A stretch of DNA of 64,000 nt, taken from assembly GCA_001683735.1 (NCBI GenBank), contig LUGG01000002.1, positions 1,550,001 through 1,614,000 of the forward strand. Direction: 5' to 3'. Under the pieces are notes generated by a model. It had not been told where the DNA came from. It worked only from the letters and a program-made list of their open reading frames with translations, and searched no databases. The position numbers and the translations under genes were made by a program. Within the stretch, counting starts at the first letter, position 1. Every line of letters starts with the position of its first letter. Below, in pieces: positions 26,308 through 39,500 of this stretch. Source of the DNA: Grifola frondosa. Its lineage: Eukaryota; Basidiomycota; Agaricomycetes; Polyporales; Grifolaceae.

Positions 26308-28201
26308 ATGTCTATGTCGAGCCCATCAGCCATGTCCGAATCGTGAGTTCGACGTGCCAAATGTTCACACCCAGTACTGATCTCCCGTAATAGTAATGGT
26401 TTTGACGATGACCTGAATCCGTATCATACTCAGTACGACGATGTCCTTGGAGTATGTCCTCTTTTATCCTTTGTAAGTTAGTTGTCTCACTAACGTTCAA
26501 ATACCGCAGGAGGCCGCTTTCTCTAAGTGGCTAGACCCCAACAATTTCTTGGTCGAATCTACTGACTTCTTCCAACCCTCCACTCCCGACCTGCTCATGG
26601 GTCTGTCGTCGACTTCCGACGTCCCTGACCGCCATGCACCCAATATCCACATACCCAATGATCATATCTTGATTGCCGGCATCGCTCCGGTGCCACTGGC
26701 ACCTTTAACTTTAGGACTGGAATCCGTGCCAGAACCCTCTCCTAGCCCCGCCAACATTTTTTTGACCTCCCAAACGACAGTGGAAGCTGCGGGCATTGAC
26801 AGCGGCTCCTCGCTTGGGGTGAGTTCACTCCTGCATGTATAGATGCCCTGGAGTCCTTACATGTCTCCATAGCGGAGATACATTGTTAGCGCAGACTACC
26901 TCCTCGCATCTCCTTCACCGGCGTGCCCGTCCCTTTCCCTTTCCCCTTCATCGGCAACAACCTTGACGTCCAGCATACCTCCCACTCCTCTCATTGTCCA
27001 CCCCACCCTGATCGATGATACAATCGATCCATCACTGCTGTCACCGCCCGACTTCTGCGATGAGCTGAAAGTCGACTGTGACGCGCTCTCCGACTCGTCC
27101 TATGACAGTGACGAAGACGCCGAAGGTGAGATTGTCGAAGCCGAGGCCGAGGTTGAGGGAGTCGTCTCCGATGGCGACGAAGACAAGGTCTCGCAGGAGC
27201 TGGCTCCTGCCGTTGAGGAGCCGGCCGCCACTCCGAAGCAGCAGACGCGTCGTAAAGACGCCACTCGCGGAACACGTAAAGCTGCCACCGCCGGTGCCAC
27301 TCACGAGACGCGCAAGGCAGCTGCTAAGCGCGCTCAGAAAGCCACCGCTCGCAAGACTGCTGCCGTCACCCGCAAGAATAACGCCGCTGCCCGCAAGGCG
27401 TCCACTCCACCTCGCACTCAGGCGCAGCAGGGTACCGCCGCACCCACTACCTCTCGTACAGCGGCGTCGTCCTCGTCGACGACTCTTCTCCCCGTGCCCG
27501 GCCGTCAAATTCCTCGCAGCACGCGAGGCGTGCTGGCTTTCGCTGACCCCTCGTGCGTTGCCTCATCCTCGTCCAGCGCCCCTGCTTCGTCGTCCTCGCG
27601 CAAGGTCGGGCAGAAGCGCAAGCGTTCCTCGCGCGACCACGACGGTGACGACGACGACGACGTACCCGACCGCGATGCCGGAGATTGGCGGCGGTATTCC
27701 GGCGATGATGGGAGTGGTAGCGAGCACGAGGACGACGGTGAGATGGACGTCGACAATGACAGCGACTACGAGCAGGCCGACGACGAGGACGACGAGGACT
27801 ACGGCCGTGCTCACAAGCGCCAGAAGACTGCTCCCGCGTCTCATGCTCAGAAGAAGGCCCCGAAGGTGAAGAGAAAAGGGAAGGCGCAGGCGGCCAAGGA
27901 TGAGCAGTCGGGGCCGGCGGAGCAGAAGATGGGCTGGGAGCCCTTCTGCTTATCCGCCGGCGCGCACTACTCCTGCAAGCTATGCAGGAAGACATTCGGG
28001 CGCAAGGGCGACGTTAAGCGGCACCTGGAGCAATCTTGCAAGCATCCGGACGCCGCACCGCTTCAGAACCCTGTCCCATGTCCTCAGTGCAAGAACATAC
28101 TTTCGCGGTATGATGCTCTGCAGCGTCACCTCCCCTCTTGCAAAAGGAAGCAACATCTTCTTGAGTTGCACGAACACGATGACTCTGAGGACGACGAATA
28201 G
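26308..28201 (+). CDS. C2H2 zinc-finger protein, probable transcription factor
   Basis: ATG 26308 gives MSMSSPSAMSES; introns near 26345-26394 and 26453-26510 lead to FSKWLDPNNFLVESTDFF, and a third near 26819-26872 joins the large last exon. That exon encodes an acidic stretch (DALSDSSYDSDEDAEGE), a long Lys/Arg/Ala-rich region resembling histone-H1 tails (RKAAAKRAQKATARKTA), a Ser-rich linker, a basic nuclear-localisation-like run (KRKRSSRDHD), a second acidic region, and at the C-end two C2H2 fingers: YSCKLCRKTFGRKGDVKRH with a C-x2-C...H spacing, and CPQCKNILSRYDALQRH. The protein ends in an acidic HEHDDSEDDE. Nuclear DNA binding is inferred from the fingers. Target genes are unknown. The frame is intact. 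Confidence 0.8.
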
Positions 28202-29597
28202 GTGCGAATGCGTTCCGTGTCCGGTACGTCCGTCCGTCTGTTGCAACATTTTTTCTGCTCATGCTGTCGTCGACATCTTAGCTGCTGTTATACCACGCGA
28301 ACGCTATCGCGTTCCGACCCACTATTCCCCACTCAATAGCTTCGCGTTTTCGCCAACGCTGTCCCCGCTTCCCGTTCTGTCTTCCGCGATGCTTCCTTCA
28401 ATACCCAGATGTATTTTTTTATATTTTTTTTGTTGTTCCATTGGTTTGTAATGAATCTCATATATTGGCCGTAACTCTCAGCGACGAGCATGGCTACATC
28501 GCCCCCACTTACAATCTGGCACTCGATGGAGACAATCTCGCAAGGACAATGGATATTCGTGCATATGATGCAAGTACACCTGTCCTCTATTGCATCGCGA
28601 CAACTCATCAGAGGTAGCCCGATGGAGCCAATTGTTGGTACAATTGAAAGCACGCATTCAGCCACGGGATGCCGTCATGGAGATATGCATACCGCTGCGC
28701 TCGCCGCCCATACGGTTCCGTCGCCTCGGATACGTAGATGTCCACATTGAGCACAAGATAAGGCACGGGGATAAAGCTCAAACACCTCAAGAAGGCGACA
28801 ATTGATAGGTATGATTTCGCCTAGACATCACGACAAAGACGCTGCAAAATTAGTCTCCTGCTACTATCTCATGTGCACCAACCCTGGATATTATCGCAAC
28901 CATCTATGGTTCCGCGCCGGGCAGAGCACGATGTCGCCTGATATGGAGAGCTCGCCGAGATGGATGGATCCGTAGATGGATGCACAGCCATGCAATCAGA
29001 CGCGGGTCCAATGGACCAAAATGGCAACAGAGAAACCTCTCTAACTGGCTTTCGGTCTGACGAAAAATTTGGGGCACGGATACTGACTCGAGTCACTGGT
29101 ATATCATGGGAACACCAAGGTCCGCATCCTAAGGATCAGAAGGTGCGAAGCTGCGCTACCTGTAAGCCCCGGCCTGCGAACCATGAGGTGAGCGCCGGTG
29201 AGAACGGATGTAGCTATTTTGAACATCCCGCAACAATTCCCGGGGAGTTGGAAGCCTGAATGCACCTTTTTTGCAATTTAGCATAGGCTAGCATGGGGCA
29301 GAGGGGAGTTTTGGAAGAAAAGACCTCGGGAAGTGGACGAGGTCCGGCCGTCTTTGGTGATATTGCGAAGCCAGCTAACTTCGTGATTGCATGTTGTTGA
29401 GGCATGCGGACTACGGAATCTACATATTGAAGGAGTAACTTTCACCAGAGCAAGGGAAACTTCAGTATTCCGAAGCTGAGCGCGGTTCGCGGGGTGGCAG
29501 ACAATAGCTATATTAGGAAAAATACAAGGCCGAGCGCCTTGGGCGCTAGACCGCCACTCAGCAGACGCCAAACGGTTCGACGTCTCAGACCTTCTCA
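28202..29597. other. Intergenic DNA, no gene seen
   Basis: Contains the 3' flank of the zinc-finger gene (T-rich tract near 28410-28440) and the promoter side of the RRM gene. Short open frames on both strands show no recognisable domain. Confidence 0.35.
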
Positions 29598-30765
29598 ATG
29601 CCCACCCCCGAACGCTCTCAATCGCCCTCGCCTTCTGCTGTCCCCTCCTCTAACGTTCAAGCCGCCGCTTCCACATCACTGGCAAACGAACACCTCTCTT
29701 ATCCTTCCGCATCTGCTCCTGCGGCCCAGACACCTCCTGCATCTACAAAGCCGCGACCACTTCTTCAAGATCGACTATATGTTGGCAATCTTCACCCCAG
29801 CGTTGATGAGTATGTCCAGTAATAGGTGTCGATGTGTATTTGCTCTCATTTCACCGCCAGATACACGTTGCTGCAGGTGTTCTCGAAGTTTGGCAAGGTC
29901 TCCAAGCTCGACTTTCTCTTCCATAAGTCCGGACCGATGAAGGGGAAGCCGCGCGGATATGCGTTCGTCGAGTTTGCGAGCAAAGATGTACGTGTTCACT
30001 GTCATCTATTCAGCGCCGTTCGCTCACCCCGGGTTTCTTCCTACATCATATCGCGATCACGACCCTATGCACATCACCTTGCCCTCTTGAAGTGAAACCC
30101 GGGGGATAGCGGACTTTTGGATCACAGCGGTCTCATCGTGTTGTTGTTTTTGAATCGCAGGACGCAGACAAGGCATTGACTCACGCGAACGACAAGTTGC
30201 TGCGCGGTCGCAAACTTGTCGTCACATATGCGCATCAGGCGCCCTCGACCAAGCTGGTGCAGGCGGTAAATACAGGAGAGTAGTTAGCGAGGTTGGGAAG
30301 CCAACCACGCTTAGCTTGTTGAAGAGTGTAGGTGGCGGGCTTCGGATGCGTTAGTGTTACCTTTCACTATACCTTCAGAGTACATGCTCACCTTTACTGT
30401 CAAATGTCTAGCACTGAAGCAAAGATAGCGAAGATGGAGGCGAAGCTACGGCAGATGGAGACTGCTCCTGTGGTTCTTTGTCGGCAGGATCCTCTCTCGC
30501 GCACCCTTCCCTCCCGCCAAAACCAGTCTCGCTTCCTTCTGCACCTTCATCGTCCCATCATAAACCTTCTGCACGCCCACAGGACAAGAGGCCTCTCCTC
30601 CCTTCGCTGCCCCTTCCACACCCATCCACGCCACCCCTCCGGCCGGTCAGCTCGTCTGCCATAGCGGGGTCATCGTCGCCTCGCCCACACCCAGGACGAA
30701 AGACAGCGTCAGCGTTACCTGGGGTGCGCATAGTGAAGGCTCGCAACAAGGGTTCGAATGGATAA
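29598..30765 (+). CDS. RRM RNA-binding protein, RBM18-like
   Basis: Single RNA-recognition-motif protein. Start ATG 29598 gives a Ser/Pro/Ala-rich N-tail, then RNP2-like [13 protein letters not shown], spliced at about 29812-29869 to [39 protein letters not shown] (RNP1 = RGYAFVEF) and, after a second intron ending near 30160, [22 protein letters not shown]. This order and the phrase FGKV...DFLFHKSG...PRGY match RBM18 orthologues. A short coiled segment ([15 protein letters not shown]) and a Ser/Pro/Lys-rich tail ending [13 protein letters not shown] follow. A one-base deletion in a G run (30472-30473) breaks the frame between ETAPV and the tail. The exon joint near 30268-30411 also does not keep frame as read. 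Molecular role of RBM18 is poorly known. Confidence 0.8.
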
Positions 30766-30927
30766 TGTTACAGCAGCGTACTTACTCTATTGGGAGGCTG
30801 GGCGAGAACTCGAATACCTTGTGCAATCATTACGTCTATAGCCGGGAAGATTATATTAGTTAGAATACTGTTGAACACAGAAAGACGTATTGTTTGATAT
30901 CTGGGATATATTAAGCATACATATTAA

Positions 30928-31014
30928 TCCCTGGTCGTATATCGGTTTAGTACACGCGCCTGTCACTTGTGCATGTGTGCGCGCGAAAGCGGGGTTCGAC
31001 TCCCCGCCAGGGAG
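30928..31014 (+). tRNA. tRNA-Asp (anticodon GTC) with a 14-nt intron
   Basis: Cloverleaf read directly: acceptor TCCCTGG (30928-30934) pairs with CCAGGGA (31007-31013), discriminator G. D-stem GTAT/GTAC encloses a loop with the GG pair. Anticodon stem CGCGC (30955-30959) pairs perfectly with GCGCG (30981-30985). Loop CTGTCA plus C38 gives anticodon GTC at 30962-30964. The intervening 14 nt (30966-30979) sit after position 37, the canonical intron site, and are needed for the stem to pair. T-arm CGGGG-TTCGACT-CCCCG is perfect and provides the B box. The mature length of 73 nt is standard. Confidence 0.9.
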
Positions 31015-31267
31015 TTGAGAGATGACGAAGTTGTTTTTGTGGAGTCTAACGATATTTCTGCGAGACATTCGCGTAAATCCCAAGGTCTGTCTTTCCGTAA
31101 GGCTCTCACCCACATTTTTGAACTTTGCAAAAATTTACACGACCTCAAAGGGGGACATAGGTCTTCTTCCATCAGCCAGAAGGATATGATCATGAGCAAC
31201 GATAACATGTAATCACGACCATAATCATATACGACAATACAAGCGTGCAACGAGACAAAAGAAATGC

Positions 31268-32065
31268 TTATACGACGGTACCTGCGTTGGATGCGATACG
31301 CGGCCAGAGATCCGCCTAATGCATAGCAGATAAAGCGTCGTAATCATAGTCAGCATGCAATTCAACCGAACAAAGCCACTGCCACTCACGCATTCTTTTG
31401 CTACGGGCCCTGTGATGGCCGAACCTTTCATCTCTCCCTTAGGGTTTACAATGACACCAGCGTTATCCTGATAACGCACGCCATGAATAAGGGCTGAAGG
31501 CGCCAATGATATCACGCACCTCGAAATACAGGAAGACGCCATCTCGCCGACGCCACGCCTTGCGTTGCCGGACAACAACGGCGGGCATCGCTATATGCCA
31601 CGAAAGATATTAGTCAGCACACAAAGCGGTTCACGGCAGCACCACATCTCGTCCCCTTCCTGGCGGATGAAAATGCATAGCGACAAGATTGACTCACTCT
31701 TCTTCCTCAGTTCGGGCTTACCCTTCTTCACCGACGCAACAACCATATCACCAACACCAGCATCGGGGAGACGGTTCAGATGCGAGCCAGTCCCGTACGC
31801 CTCGATCACATAGAGCGACTTCGCACCGCTGTTGTCCGCGCAGTTGAGGACGGCGCCCGTGGGCAGACCCATGGTCATGCGGAATTTGTTGCCAGAGGCA
31901 CCCGAGCCTGTTTAAACGCGAGCCAGAACGCACATCACAGTTAGGACTTGCTTTAGACCGTATATACGAAGGGACAGCAGAAATGACATGTACGAACCTG
32001 GATTCACATCATCAGGATACAAACGACCTCGTAGATGGTTCGGATTACTCACCGCGTTTCGACAT
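31268..32065 (-). CDS. RPL23: Cytosolic 60S ribosomal protein uL14 (RPL23)
   Basis: Component of the large ribosomal subunit near the subunit interface. Exon 1 is only MSKRG (ATG at 32065), spliced through a GTGAGT donor to [20 protein letters not shown], then [40 protein letters not shown] and KPELRKK. The third part has [20 protein letters not shown], then [18 protein letters not shown] and TGPVAKEC, and the final exon [15 protein letters not shown] ends at 31268. All parts are in the order and length (about 140 residues) expected for eukaryotic RPL23; the archaeal/eukaryotic uL14 signature GxLNRLPxAGVGD is present with minor changes. Introns in the first codons are typical of ribosomal protein genes. 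No frameshift was needed. Confidence 0.95.
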
Positions 32066-32800
32066 TTTGCTGGAGGTCTTGAAGTTACTGGTACTACTCG
32101 ATTTGGGTCCGATACGATGGTACAAAGTTTCGTGCCGACGGCAGCCGAGAGCTCCTGTACAGTTTATTCGGCAATTTCCGCTGGAGTCGCACGATAAACA
32201 AATGTTTGAGCTGGGATTTGGTTGGGAGGAAAAATCGTTCGTATCAGCGTTATGTCTGTATATTCTGTTTGCATCAGATAGGAAACGGTTTGTTCTGATT
32301 CTCTGCAAGCTTTGGCTCACGCAGATTTTGATCAGTCTTCATGCTTACGTAATGGGACCTCTCGTCTGTGGCCTGAAATGTGAATTTGTGGTCGTACAAT
32401 GACAGAGATAAAAGTCCGGTTTATAACGCGCACTTGATAGAGAATTGTGATCGTGGAATTTTATGCATATGTCGGTCGTTGCCGCCGTCGAATCCACTCA
32501 ATGAAGTCAAGTAAGTACTGGCCGATTGCCAATTTCCGCATAGAGAAGCCTCTGGTATGTACCGCCGATATCTTCTGGGGTGCAGAGCTCTGAGTGCTGA
32601 TCATTCATTAAAGCTCTTCCACAACGGCTAACATTGTAGGAGTCGTTGCAAAGTAGTCACAGCCTTTGCAAGAACAACTCTCCACAAGATGAACAACAAT
32701 TTGCAATTGTATCAGCACACAATGGACTACAAGTACAACATAAATCGACCGGACTGTCTCCCTCTTTGATACACCTTCATTTATACAGAAATTGTAGACC

Positions 32801-34892
32801 TCAAGCGAACGCCTTGAAACGAATGGCCTCCGAGGCAGGCTTCGCCTTGAGAGGCTGCACCTTCGGGGCGCCGATAGCGACGGCGATGCGGTCGGAGAGG
32901 CTCTGATCGACGGCAGCGAATACCGAAACTGTCGAAAGAGTAATGTCAGAAAAGCACAACGCCAACGATACAAGGGGACATACGCTGTCTCGCCTTCACC
33001 TCGGCGCTCTTCACGTTTCCGAGATGTCCCGCGACGTTGCCGACGAAGTGGGCTCTGTCGACGTCGCTGAAGACCTTCTGCCACAATGCGCGAGGCTGCT
33101 CGAAATCGACTAGAAGAATTCATGACATCCACGCCGTCAGCACGCACGATTACCCCAACAGACAGAGAAGACTCACGCTCGTTGATCTCGCTCAAGTCGG
33201 TGACAGCTGCACCGAGCCAAGTCTCGTGCTGGACGTGCTCATACGATTTCTCCTTGTAGCTAAAGAACGCGTCAATGACCTTCAATTGCAAGTGCAATGG
33301 TCAAGTACACCCACGTCAGTGGCACCAGGCTGCTCTGGTAGTTGGGCCGCCCACCCTGGCTGACGAAAGACATCGGACCAGCGCGTTGGAAGTTGGCAAC
33401 GGGGACGATCGGAGCATTGACTGGCAGCTGGTTGTAGTTTGTGCCGAGACGGTGTCTGAGATCATGTGGTTAGCATGATACGCGACAACAAGCTATCCAT
33501 GCCAAGCTGCTAACCTGTGAGTGTCGGGGTAAGAGAACAGACGAGACTGTAGGACAGGGTCTGCGGAGGGCTCGAGGCCAGGCACGGAGTGCGAAGGGGA
33601 GAACGCAGCCTGATACAAGACATGAATATGCATAGATCGTTGAGGAAAGATCAGATCGAAATCATACCTGCTCGATCTCATTGAAGTAGTTCTCAGGATT
33701 CTCGTTGAGGACAAGCCTGCCAATGGGCCGGAGAGGGAACTGGGCGTGTGGCCACACCTTGGTCAAATCCAGGATGTTGTACCGGAACTGCTCGGCTTGT
33801 TCGGTAGTCATCGTTTGCTGCACAGAAGTTAAGCACACATCATTAGATGGGAGTTTCTACGCACGATGTAGGCATCCCAGGCAGGGAAATTGCCCTTTTC
33901 GATGTCCTCAAAGAGCGACTGAATACCATACTCAGGATTCTCACCCGCAAGCTTGGTCGCCTGGGCATCGGTGAGCGTCTTTGCGCCGCCCACCTTCTTC
34001 AGGTGAATTTGGACATAGACGAATTTGCCGCTGGCATTGACTAGCTTATAGGTGTGACCGGAGTAGCCGTGCATATTATGGTAGCCATCAGGAGTTCCGC
34101 GGTCGGAGAACAGAATCATGACTTGATGAATGCACTCAGGGTTCAGGGAAAAGTAATCCTATGACAACATGTCAGCTAACTCGTGACCGCAGCCCCGTCA
34201 ACCAATAGGCTTACCCAGAACATGTCGGCATCTTTCAAGTGAGTTTGCGGGTCCCGCTTCTGCGTGTGGATGAAGTGCGGGAACTTGGTGGGGTCTCTGA
34301 TGAAGAAGATGGGGGTGTTGTTGAAGACCCAGTCCAGATTGCCTTCGTCAGTCCTCAACTTGATCGCGAAACCTGCAAGAAAAATGGCGTGAGTCAAGGA
34401 TAGCCGGACGAGGCAGAAACAAATGGACCTCGAGGATCACGAGCAGTGTCCGCAGATCCAGCTTCACCGCCAACGGTCGAGAATCGCACGGTCGCTCTGA
34501 CCTTGTTGCCGACCTTCTTGAAAAGTGAAGCGCAGGTCAGATCGGTAATATCGTGGGTCACTTCGAAATATCCGTGAGCACCAGCGCCCTTAGCGTGAAC
34601 GACACGCTCTGCATCGTTGCCATTAGCATCGGAGATCGTATAGATAGATGCGACAACAAGCACCAGGAATACGCTCGCGATCGAAGTGAGCAATAACATC
34701 GATGTGGTGGAAGTCTACGGTGAAAGGATGAGAATCTTAGTCAATAACCCACTCAGTGATGAGCGTACCCTGAAGCAGTAAGGGGCCAACAAGGCCAACA
34801 CGTTGGGCAGCGTACGGCTGGGCTACAGGAGCACCGGTTGATGTGGTGTAGACAGCACCATCCTTGGTCGACAACACCTTCTGAGACGGCAT
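32801..34892 (-). CDS. Catalase (heme, monofunctional)
   Basis: Decomposes hydrogen peroxide to water and oxygen. ATG 34892 gives [20 protein letters not shown] and [18 protein letters not shown]; after introns come [20 protein letters not shown] (contains the distal catalytic His), [78 protein letters not shown] and, near the heme-ligand Tyr, [20 protein letters not shown]. The C-half contains [18 protein letters not shown] and ends [19 protein letters not shown], without an obvious SKL peroxisome signal. Ten or so short introns are present and the frame is essentially intact; the exon joint near 33300 is uncertain. About 500 residues, the small-subunit size. It may serve to remove peroxide produced by enzymes such as the amine oxidase, but no link is shown. 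Confidence 0.93.
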
Positions 34893-36580
34893 TTCTACGT
34901 TCTGTGTGCGAGAGACAAAGAGGAGGAGATAGAGGCTGGATTCAGCACGAAGGAGGGTGAGAATAAAGAGCCCGTCCTATTTGTAGGCTGCCTGTTTGTT
35001 TCACAGATGCCAGATTCCCGTAGCCACGGTGCGCGGGGAAGTCAGCTGGCCCCGATAATAGAAACCTGTCTTCGATGGGAATCCTGCACTGACTAACTAA
35101 CTTGGTGGGTCGTGACGAGCAAAACCTTACACGTGATCTTGAATCAGCAACCTCTCACCGTTGGGGTGTTTGCAAATGCTCACCTGTTCCGAGATGACGG
35201 CAACTTTGTTCCTTTCAGGCGCAGCAATCTTCAGTGCCCAGATCGACCCTTGGAGCGCAATGCCAACACTTCTTTGCCTCACGGCTGCGACTGGATCATT
35301 CAATCGACTATCAACTTGCTTATTGAAAGCGTCAAAGTCAAAGATGTTCCACTCACCCTTTTAAACCACACGCAGGACTGATTTAACTGTATCACATTTC
35401 CTGCAGCAAAATGCATTCTTTGGTGATCGAATAGAAGCCACGGAGTACTCACGGAGCTATTGGAGCATGTCGCGAAAAATAAAAGTGGAACATCTCATCG
35501 GTCGGACCATAGCGAGACATAGAAGCATCGCAATGCCTACATCTCTTCTCACATGCGTCCCGTACTCACCCGAATGTAGAAGTCCAGCTGACCCTACATC
35601 TTGTCTAGCCGGTTCATCTCGGTTGCCGTCAAAAGGGATTCCGCTAGCGACGTACAGCAACAGTATTTGGGATGGCAGAGTGACGAAGGTCGGAGACGGA
35701 GTAATTCGAAGCTTCGAATTTGACATGGCTTGGTTGAAAAGGGGGTGACACGGTCATCAGACCGCACGTTAAGTCCAGATGGGTATCACAACCCCGACTT
35801 AATGATTCGCACAAATCACGTTTGATGACAACCACCTGCGCGAGCGACGCTATTCGTTTGAAGCAGCAGCTGAAGATAATTTTGTTGCTCGGTCCTGGTG
35901 AATACAGGATATATCAATGTCGAAGAATAGTGAATAGGACTGCAGCACTCACCTAAAAAATGCGCCAAAAATAGATCAATGCTGGCAGTTAAATGCGACA
36001 TGATACGTTTTTGATTGAACTAACAGTGGTTGTAATAGAAATCTTGATGGAACCGCATGACAATGGAAGAGAACAGCCTCGAGGACACTGTTCACTTCAC
36101 GAAGGACCGAGACCAATAGTACCCACAGTCATGAGAGCAGTCAAAAGCACCTTGCGTCAACAGTCGCGACCAACACGCAGTTCGTAAGACATCATCGATT
36201 CATCTTCCAAACAAAATCCCAAGGTGTGAATACAATTCCGCTAACGATCAGGCTAATGTCCAAACGGTTTGATTGAAGCTATGCGTTCGGTAGTGCTTAG
36301 GACGAAGAAGAAGGTCGATGGAGAGGCCAAACAAAGCTGTCCAGATGAGAGAGTCCAAGAAATATCGACCTGAGTATTCACGCAAGCAGTCCGGGCAAGG
36401 AGCCTGAGGATCGTCACAGCGATCGTTACGTAACACTTTGTCACACCTCTACGATCTGGACGTAACGAATTTGAGCGACGTATTTCTGTCTCTGCTTTTT
36501 GTTGGGAGGCTTTTACTTCGTCATATTCGCTCTCGGCGCGGGATATCTATTCGCTGCTCTTTATCTGGGGCGTCACGAAT
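34893..36580. other. Intergenic DNA between divergent catalase and helicase genes
   Basis: About 1.7 kb separating the catalase start (minus) from the helicase start (plus), so both promoters must lie here. No open frame of interest. No clear regulatory motif could be assigned by eye. Confidence 0.4.
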
Positions 36581-39500
36581 ATGAACGGCAATGACTTATT
36601 CTCGTTCTTGGACGAAGCTTCACAAGCGACGGAGACAGCCCAGGACGCCGATGGATATATCCCGATGAATGTAGATACTCAAGATGTTAAGGGCGCATCC
36701 TCAAGAAAACGCAAACTACGCTCCTCGAATACTCGGATGGAGGATGAAGATCAGCTTTCTTCGGGAAACGAGGCAGGCCCGTCCGACGTTAAGAAACAGC
36801 GGTTGGCTTCTCCACAGCCTCTTGTTGTGGATGAAGTTGAAATAGAGGCAAAGCGAGAAGTTGCAGCTAGTGCTGGGTTGACTGGCACCGTCGAAGTTGG
36901 ACGTTTGGAACTAAGGCATCAGGTACGTCATCCTTGCTAATTGTAGCGCAAAACCTACTGAGAATAATTTAGGTACGCCACCAAGTCGCAGTGCCTCCTG
37001 GATATCCGTACATCCCCATTGCGAATCATGTACCCCCGCGAAACCTGCTCGAGAATACAAATTTACTCTTGATCCCTTCCAACAAGTATCTGTGCACGCC
37101 ATTCAGCGAAACGAGAGCGTGCTCGTGTCCGCGCACACAAGTGCTGGCAAGACAGTAGTAGCGGAGTATGCTATTGCACAATGTCTACAGCAGAAGCAGC
37201 GAGTCATATACACAAGTCCGATCAAGGCTAGTAGTTAGATCTTTTGTCATGAAATATAACAGATGACAGAATTATAATATACAGGCTTTGAGCAATCAAA
37301 AGTATCGTGAAATGCTAGCAGAATTTGGGGATGTTGGGCTTATGACAGGAGACGTTACGATCAATCCGTCGGCGACATGTCTGGTGATGACAACTGAAGT
37401 ATGCAACCAGTCCAGGCTTTTCCATATCCTATTGACCCTTCTTGTCAGATTCTACGCTCAATGCTCTATCGAGGCTCGGAAATCATGCGTGAAGTTGCTT
37501 GGGTCATTTTTGACGAGATCCATTACATGAGGGACAAAGAACGTGGTGTAGTATGGGAAGAGACTATCATCCTCCTCCCACATACGGTCCGCTACGTATT
37601 CCTCTCTGCCACGATCCCTAACGCCATGCAGTTCGCCGAATGGATATGCAAGTCGCACGAAACAGCCCTGCCACGTCGTCTACACAGATTTTCGACCGAC
37701 GCCATTACAGCATTATCTTTTCCCTGCAGGAGGTGAAGGGATCTATCTTGTGTTAAATGAGAAGGGCGAGTTCCGAGAGGACAACTTCAGCAAAGCGATG
37801 GGTACTTTACAGGAGAAAATGGGTGATGATCCTGCGGACCCGAAAAGTGGGAAGGGCCGGAAAGGAAAATCCAAGAAAGGTGGTGAGAAAAAAGGTACGT
37901 TTGGAACGCATGTATTCTCCAAAGCTATCGTCGACACGTCGCAGGTCCCTCGGATATCCAAAAGATCGTCAAGATGATCATGCTTAAAAACTATAACCCA
38001 GTCATCATCTTCGCGTTCAGCAAGCGTGAGTGCGAAGCGCTGGCATTAAACATGTCAAAATTGGAGTTCAATTCGACGGACGAGCAAGATAGCGTCACTA
38101 ATATCTTCACCAACGCCATCGAAAATCTTTCGCCGGATGATCGCCAGCTACCTCAGATATCTAACTTGCTTCCTCTTCTGAAGCGCGGCATTGGTATCCA
38201 TCACGGCGGTCTTCTTCCCATTTTAAAAGAGGTTATCGAGATTCTCTTCCAGGAAGGTCTCATCAAGGTCCTGTTCGCGACGGAAACTTTCTCCATCGGC
38301 CTGAACATGCCCGCGAAGACAGTCTTTTCACCGCAGCGCGCAAATTCGATGGACGCGAGTTTCGGAATCTCTCGTCGGGAGAGTACATTCAGATGTCGGG
38401 ACGTGCGGGTCGGCGTGGTCTGGATGACCGCGGCGTGGTCATCATGATGTGCGACGAGAAGTTGGAGCCTACGGCGGCGAAGGAGATGATTAAAGGCGAG
38501 GCGGACCGACTGGACTCCGCCTTCCATTTGGGTTACAACATGGTGCTAAACTTGATGAAGGTCGAAGGGATCAGCCCAGAGTTCATGCTTGAGCGGTGTT
38601 TCCTTCAGTTCCAGAGCAACGCAGGGGTGCCGGTGCTTGAAGACGGTGAGTCTTTTTTCCCCCTCTATGATGTATCTGACTATGCCTATGATGGTAGAGC
38701 TTCAGCGTGAAGAAGAAACAAAGCAAAGCTTGGTTGTCCCCGACGAAGAGCTTGTTGCGGACTACTACGAGTACCGACAACAGCTCGACCAGATGGCCGC
38801 CGACTTCAGAGACGTTATCACGCACCCCAGCTACGTCCTTCCCTTCTGCACACCAGGGCGTCTAGTGAAGGTCAAGTACGGAAAGCTTGACTTTGGCTGG
38901 GGTGTTATCATCAACTACCAGAAACGGCTGCCGCCAAAAGTGCGTTAATTCACTGTGCTCGGATACAGCGTCACCAACTTGCTTACCATAGAATCGACCC
39001 ATGCCCAAAGCGGAAGAAATCCCACCCCACGAGCAATACATCTTAGACGTCCTGTTATATTGCGCAGCTGGTTCGACGCTGCCTAAGGATCGGAATACTA
39101 CCACTGCGGCGCCCGACGGCATCCTACCATGCGCACCTGGGCAGAAGGGCGAGCCTGTGGTTGCCCCTGTGATGCTATCGACTTTGGATGCTGTTAGCCG
39201 TTTGCGCATGTCTTTGCCAAACGACATACGTGCACTACAAGCACGGGAGACGGTATGGAAGAGTTTGCAAGAGATACAGCGTCGCATGCCCGAAGGGATT
39301 CCCCTCCTGGATCCCGTTCAGGATATGGATATAAAAGACGATAAGTTCAAGGAGCTTGTCAAGGTGTGTGGCTTTCATAAATGGCGCACATCTGGCTCCA
39401 ATTCTGACCTGGGTGACAGAAAATCGATACGATGGAACAGAAATTGCTTTCCAGCCCATTACACAAAGACCCCCGTTTACCAGCGCTGTACACGCAGTTC

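Noticed and set aside
27041..27995. Antisense Arg/Ser-rich frames across the zinc-finger gene
   Set aside because: Shadows of the Ala/Lys-rich and acidic coding strand, which carries clear C2H2 fingers.
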